Source of the DNA: Methanosalsum sp.
Lineage (GTDB): Archaea > Halobacteriota > Methanosarcinia > Methanosarcinales > Methanosarcinaceae
Direction: 5' to 3'
Assembly (NCBI GenBank): GCA_007127385.1
Contig: SKZM01000094.1
Coordinates: 1 to 6,111 of the forward strand
DNA: 6,111 nt
Below the pieces are notes generated by a model. That model worked only from the letters and a program-made list of their open reading frames with translations. It did no database searches and was not told the DNA's origin. Both the position numbers and the translations under genes were made by a program. Shown piece after piece: positions 5,359 through 6,111 of this stretch (position 1 is the first letter of the stretch; each line of letters begins with the position of its first letter).

Positions 5359-5973
5359 TCAGATATTTATTTCAGGATGTTTTGTTGCCCTTATAACAAC
5401 AATATCTTCAAAAAAATATCTGGTACTTGCCACAATTTCAGGGCACAGATCTTTATCCTTCATTTTATCTAATATATATTCGATATCTGCAAGTGAAGAT
5501 GTTACCATCAAAATACTTGAATTATCGGACATATAATCTCCGACGCTGCCAAGAAAAGCCTCTACTGTATCATTGCCACTGATCCCCCCGTCAAATGCAT
5601 AATTTAGCCAGCCTTCTATCTTTCCATCTTCTGTTGGAAGATATGGAGGATTAAATACAATAAGATCAAATATGGGTAACCTTTTAATTCCTTCAAACAT
5701 ATCAGTTCGGATTACATCAATACCATTGGCCTTTGCACATCTAGCTGCATAAGGATTGATATCTGTTGCAATAATCAGTTCAGGATTCAGATTTGCCCTG
5801 ATCACTGCTGAAACTATACCTGTACCGGTACCAATTTCAATGATCCTCATTCCATCATATGCATACTGCAATACCACATCTGCCAGCAAAAAAGAATCTT
5901 CAGCCGGCTCGTATACATTATCTGCAAGTTTTACTACTGCTTTTTGGTATTCAATTTCGATCATTTTGTACAT
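5359..5973 (-). CDS. HemK2/Mtq2-type protein-glutamine methyltransferase (release factor aRF1)
   Basis: Class I SAM-dependent methyltransferase of 204 residues. By family it methylates the Gln of the GGQ motif in archaeal release factor aRF1, working with a Trm112 partner. VYEPAEDSFLLAD (20-32) is the hallmark of the archaeal/eukaryotic HemK2-N6AMT1 branch. The SAM loop is EIGTGTG (46-52), followed by an acidic residue in ATDINP (69-74), and the catalytic NPPY is at 108-111. The long N-terminal domain of bacterial PrmC is absent. The start ATG lies one base after the stop of ksgA, which points to translational coupling; an alternative Met is three codons in. No strong ribosome site is seen for either. 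The order ksgA-hemK is the common archaeal arrangement. It is convergent with the oxidoreductase genes. Confidence 0.92.
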   Translation of the reverse strand: MYKMIEIEYQKAVVKLADNVYEPAEDSFLLADVVLQYAYDGMRIIEIGTGTGIVSAVIRANLNPELIIATDINPYAARCAKANGIDVIRTDMFEGIKRLPIFDLIVFNPPYLPTEDGKIEGWLNYAFDGGISGNDTVEAFLGSVGDYMSDNSSILMVTSSLADIEYILDKMKDKDLCPEIVASTRYFFEDIVVIRATKHPEINI

Positions 5974-5974
5974 T

Positions 5975-6111
5975 CTATTTTAATAGCTGTTCTATATCCT
6001 TTAGACCATTTGCTATATCAGCAAGCTCAAATGGTGACAGGTTTTCGGGTCTCTTATCAATGGTATCCTGCGGAAGCTGCATGATCATTTCTTTCACATC
6101 TTCTTTATTCA
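5975..6111 (-). CDS. ksgA: KsgA/Dim1 rRNA adenine dimethyltransferase, C-terminal 44 residues (partial)
   Basis: An open frame enters from the right edge (first full codon at 6109) and ends at TAG 5975-5977. The last 44 residues include KRPENLSPFELADIANGL. This matches the C-terminal signature of KsgA/Dim1; the E. coli tail has RAENISVAQYCQMANYL at this place. The family dimethylates two adjacent adenines in helix 45 of 16S rRNA. The catalytic SAM domain lies outside the window, so the call rests on this tail and on position: ksgA directly precedes hemK in many archaea, often after rpl21e, rpoF and a DUF655 gene. The stop is one base from the hemK2 start. Confidence 0.75.
   Translation of the reverse strand, partial: NKEDVKEMIMQLPQDTIDKRPENLSPFELADIANGLKDIEQLLK

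Noticed and set aside
5359..5973. Bacterial-type PrmC or a DNA adenine methyltransferase because of the NPPY motif.
   Set aside because: NPPY is shared by several families. The VYEPAEDSFLL segment, the short N-terminus and the ksgA neighbour indicate the HemK2/Mtq2 branch.
5756..5983. Plus-strand open frame opposite the methyltransferase start.
   Set aside because: It is the antisense of a clearly conserved coding region, has no ribosome site, and encodes only a low-complexity Ser/Thr/Ile-rich peptide.
5975..6111. RpoF (Rpb4) C-terminus, since rpoF lies in the same archaeal gene cluster.
   Set aside because: The tail lacks the RpoF ending that I know. KRPENLSPFELADIANGL instead matches the KsgA tail, and ksgA is the usual immediate neighbour of hemK.

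Overview
The window is archaeal, most likely from a methanogen of the Methanosarcinales. This assignment is an inference from gene content, not a species call. The archaeal signs are: a tRNA-Trp interrupted by a bulge-helix-bulge intron that carries a box C/D guide RNA; a GHMP-type (archaeal) shikimate kinase; a NikR-family regulator; a two-subunit 2-oxoacid:ferredoxin oxidoreductase; and a ksgA-hemK2 gene pair. The DNA is AT-rich, with purine-rich Shine-Dalgarno sites and oligo-T terminators.

Layout, left to right. Positions 1-190 hold tRNA-Trp(CCA), missing only its first three bases. Its 119-nt intron contains a C/D RNA whose two guides match positions C34 and C39 of the same tRNA. A T6 tract follows. 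Then come three plus-strand biosynthesis genes: archaeal shikimate kinase (243-1109), an AroQ-type chorismate mutase (1120-1407) and PurE (1451-1849). A hairpin with a T8 tract closes this block. A solitary NikR-like ribbon-helix-helix regulator follows (1955-2374). It aligns well with NikR, but all four nickel ligands are replaced. A 374-bp AT-rich non-coding stretch separates it from a directly abutting gene pair (2749-4473 and 4474-5331) encoding a fused gamma-alpha subunit and a beta subunit of a 2-oxoacid:ferredoxin oxidoreductase. On the minus strand, convergent with that pair, lie an aRF1-type HemK2/Mtq2 methyltransferase (5359-5973) and, one base upstream of it, the C-terminus of KsgA/Dim1 (from 5975 past the window edge).

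How the genes work together. Shikimate kinase and chorismate mutase act on the route to chorismate and then prephenate (Phe/Tyr). They sit just behind the tRNA for the third aromatic amino acid, Trp. PurE acts in purine synthesis. The oxidoreductase would link 2-oxoacid and acyl-CoA pools to ferredoxin. KsgA and HemK2 modify the translation machinery (16S rRNA and release factor). The observations most worth following up are the ligand-less NikR in front of the oxidoreductase operon, the self-modifying tRNA intron whose guides straddle both splice junctions, and residue changes in PurE, the chorismate mutase and the oxidoreductase alpha subunit.
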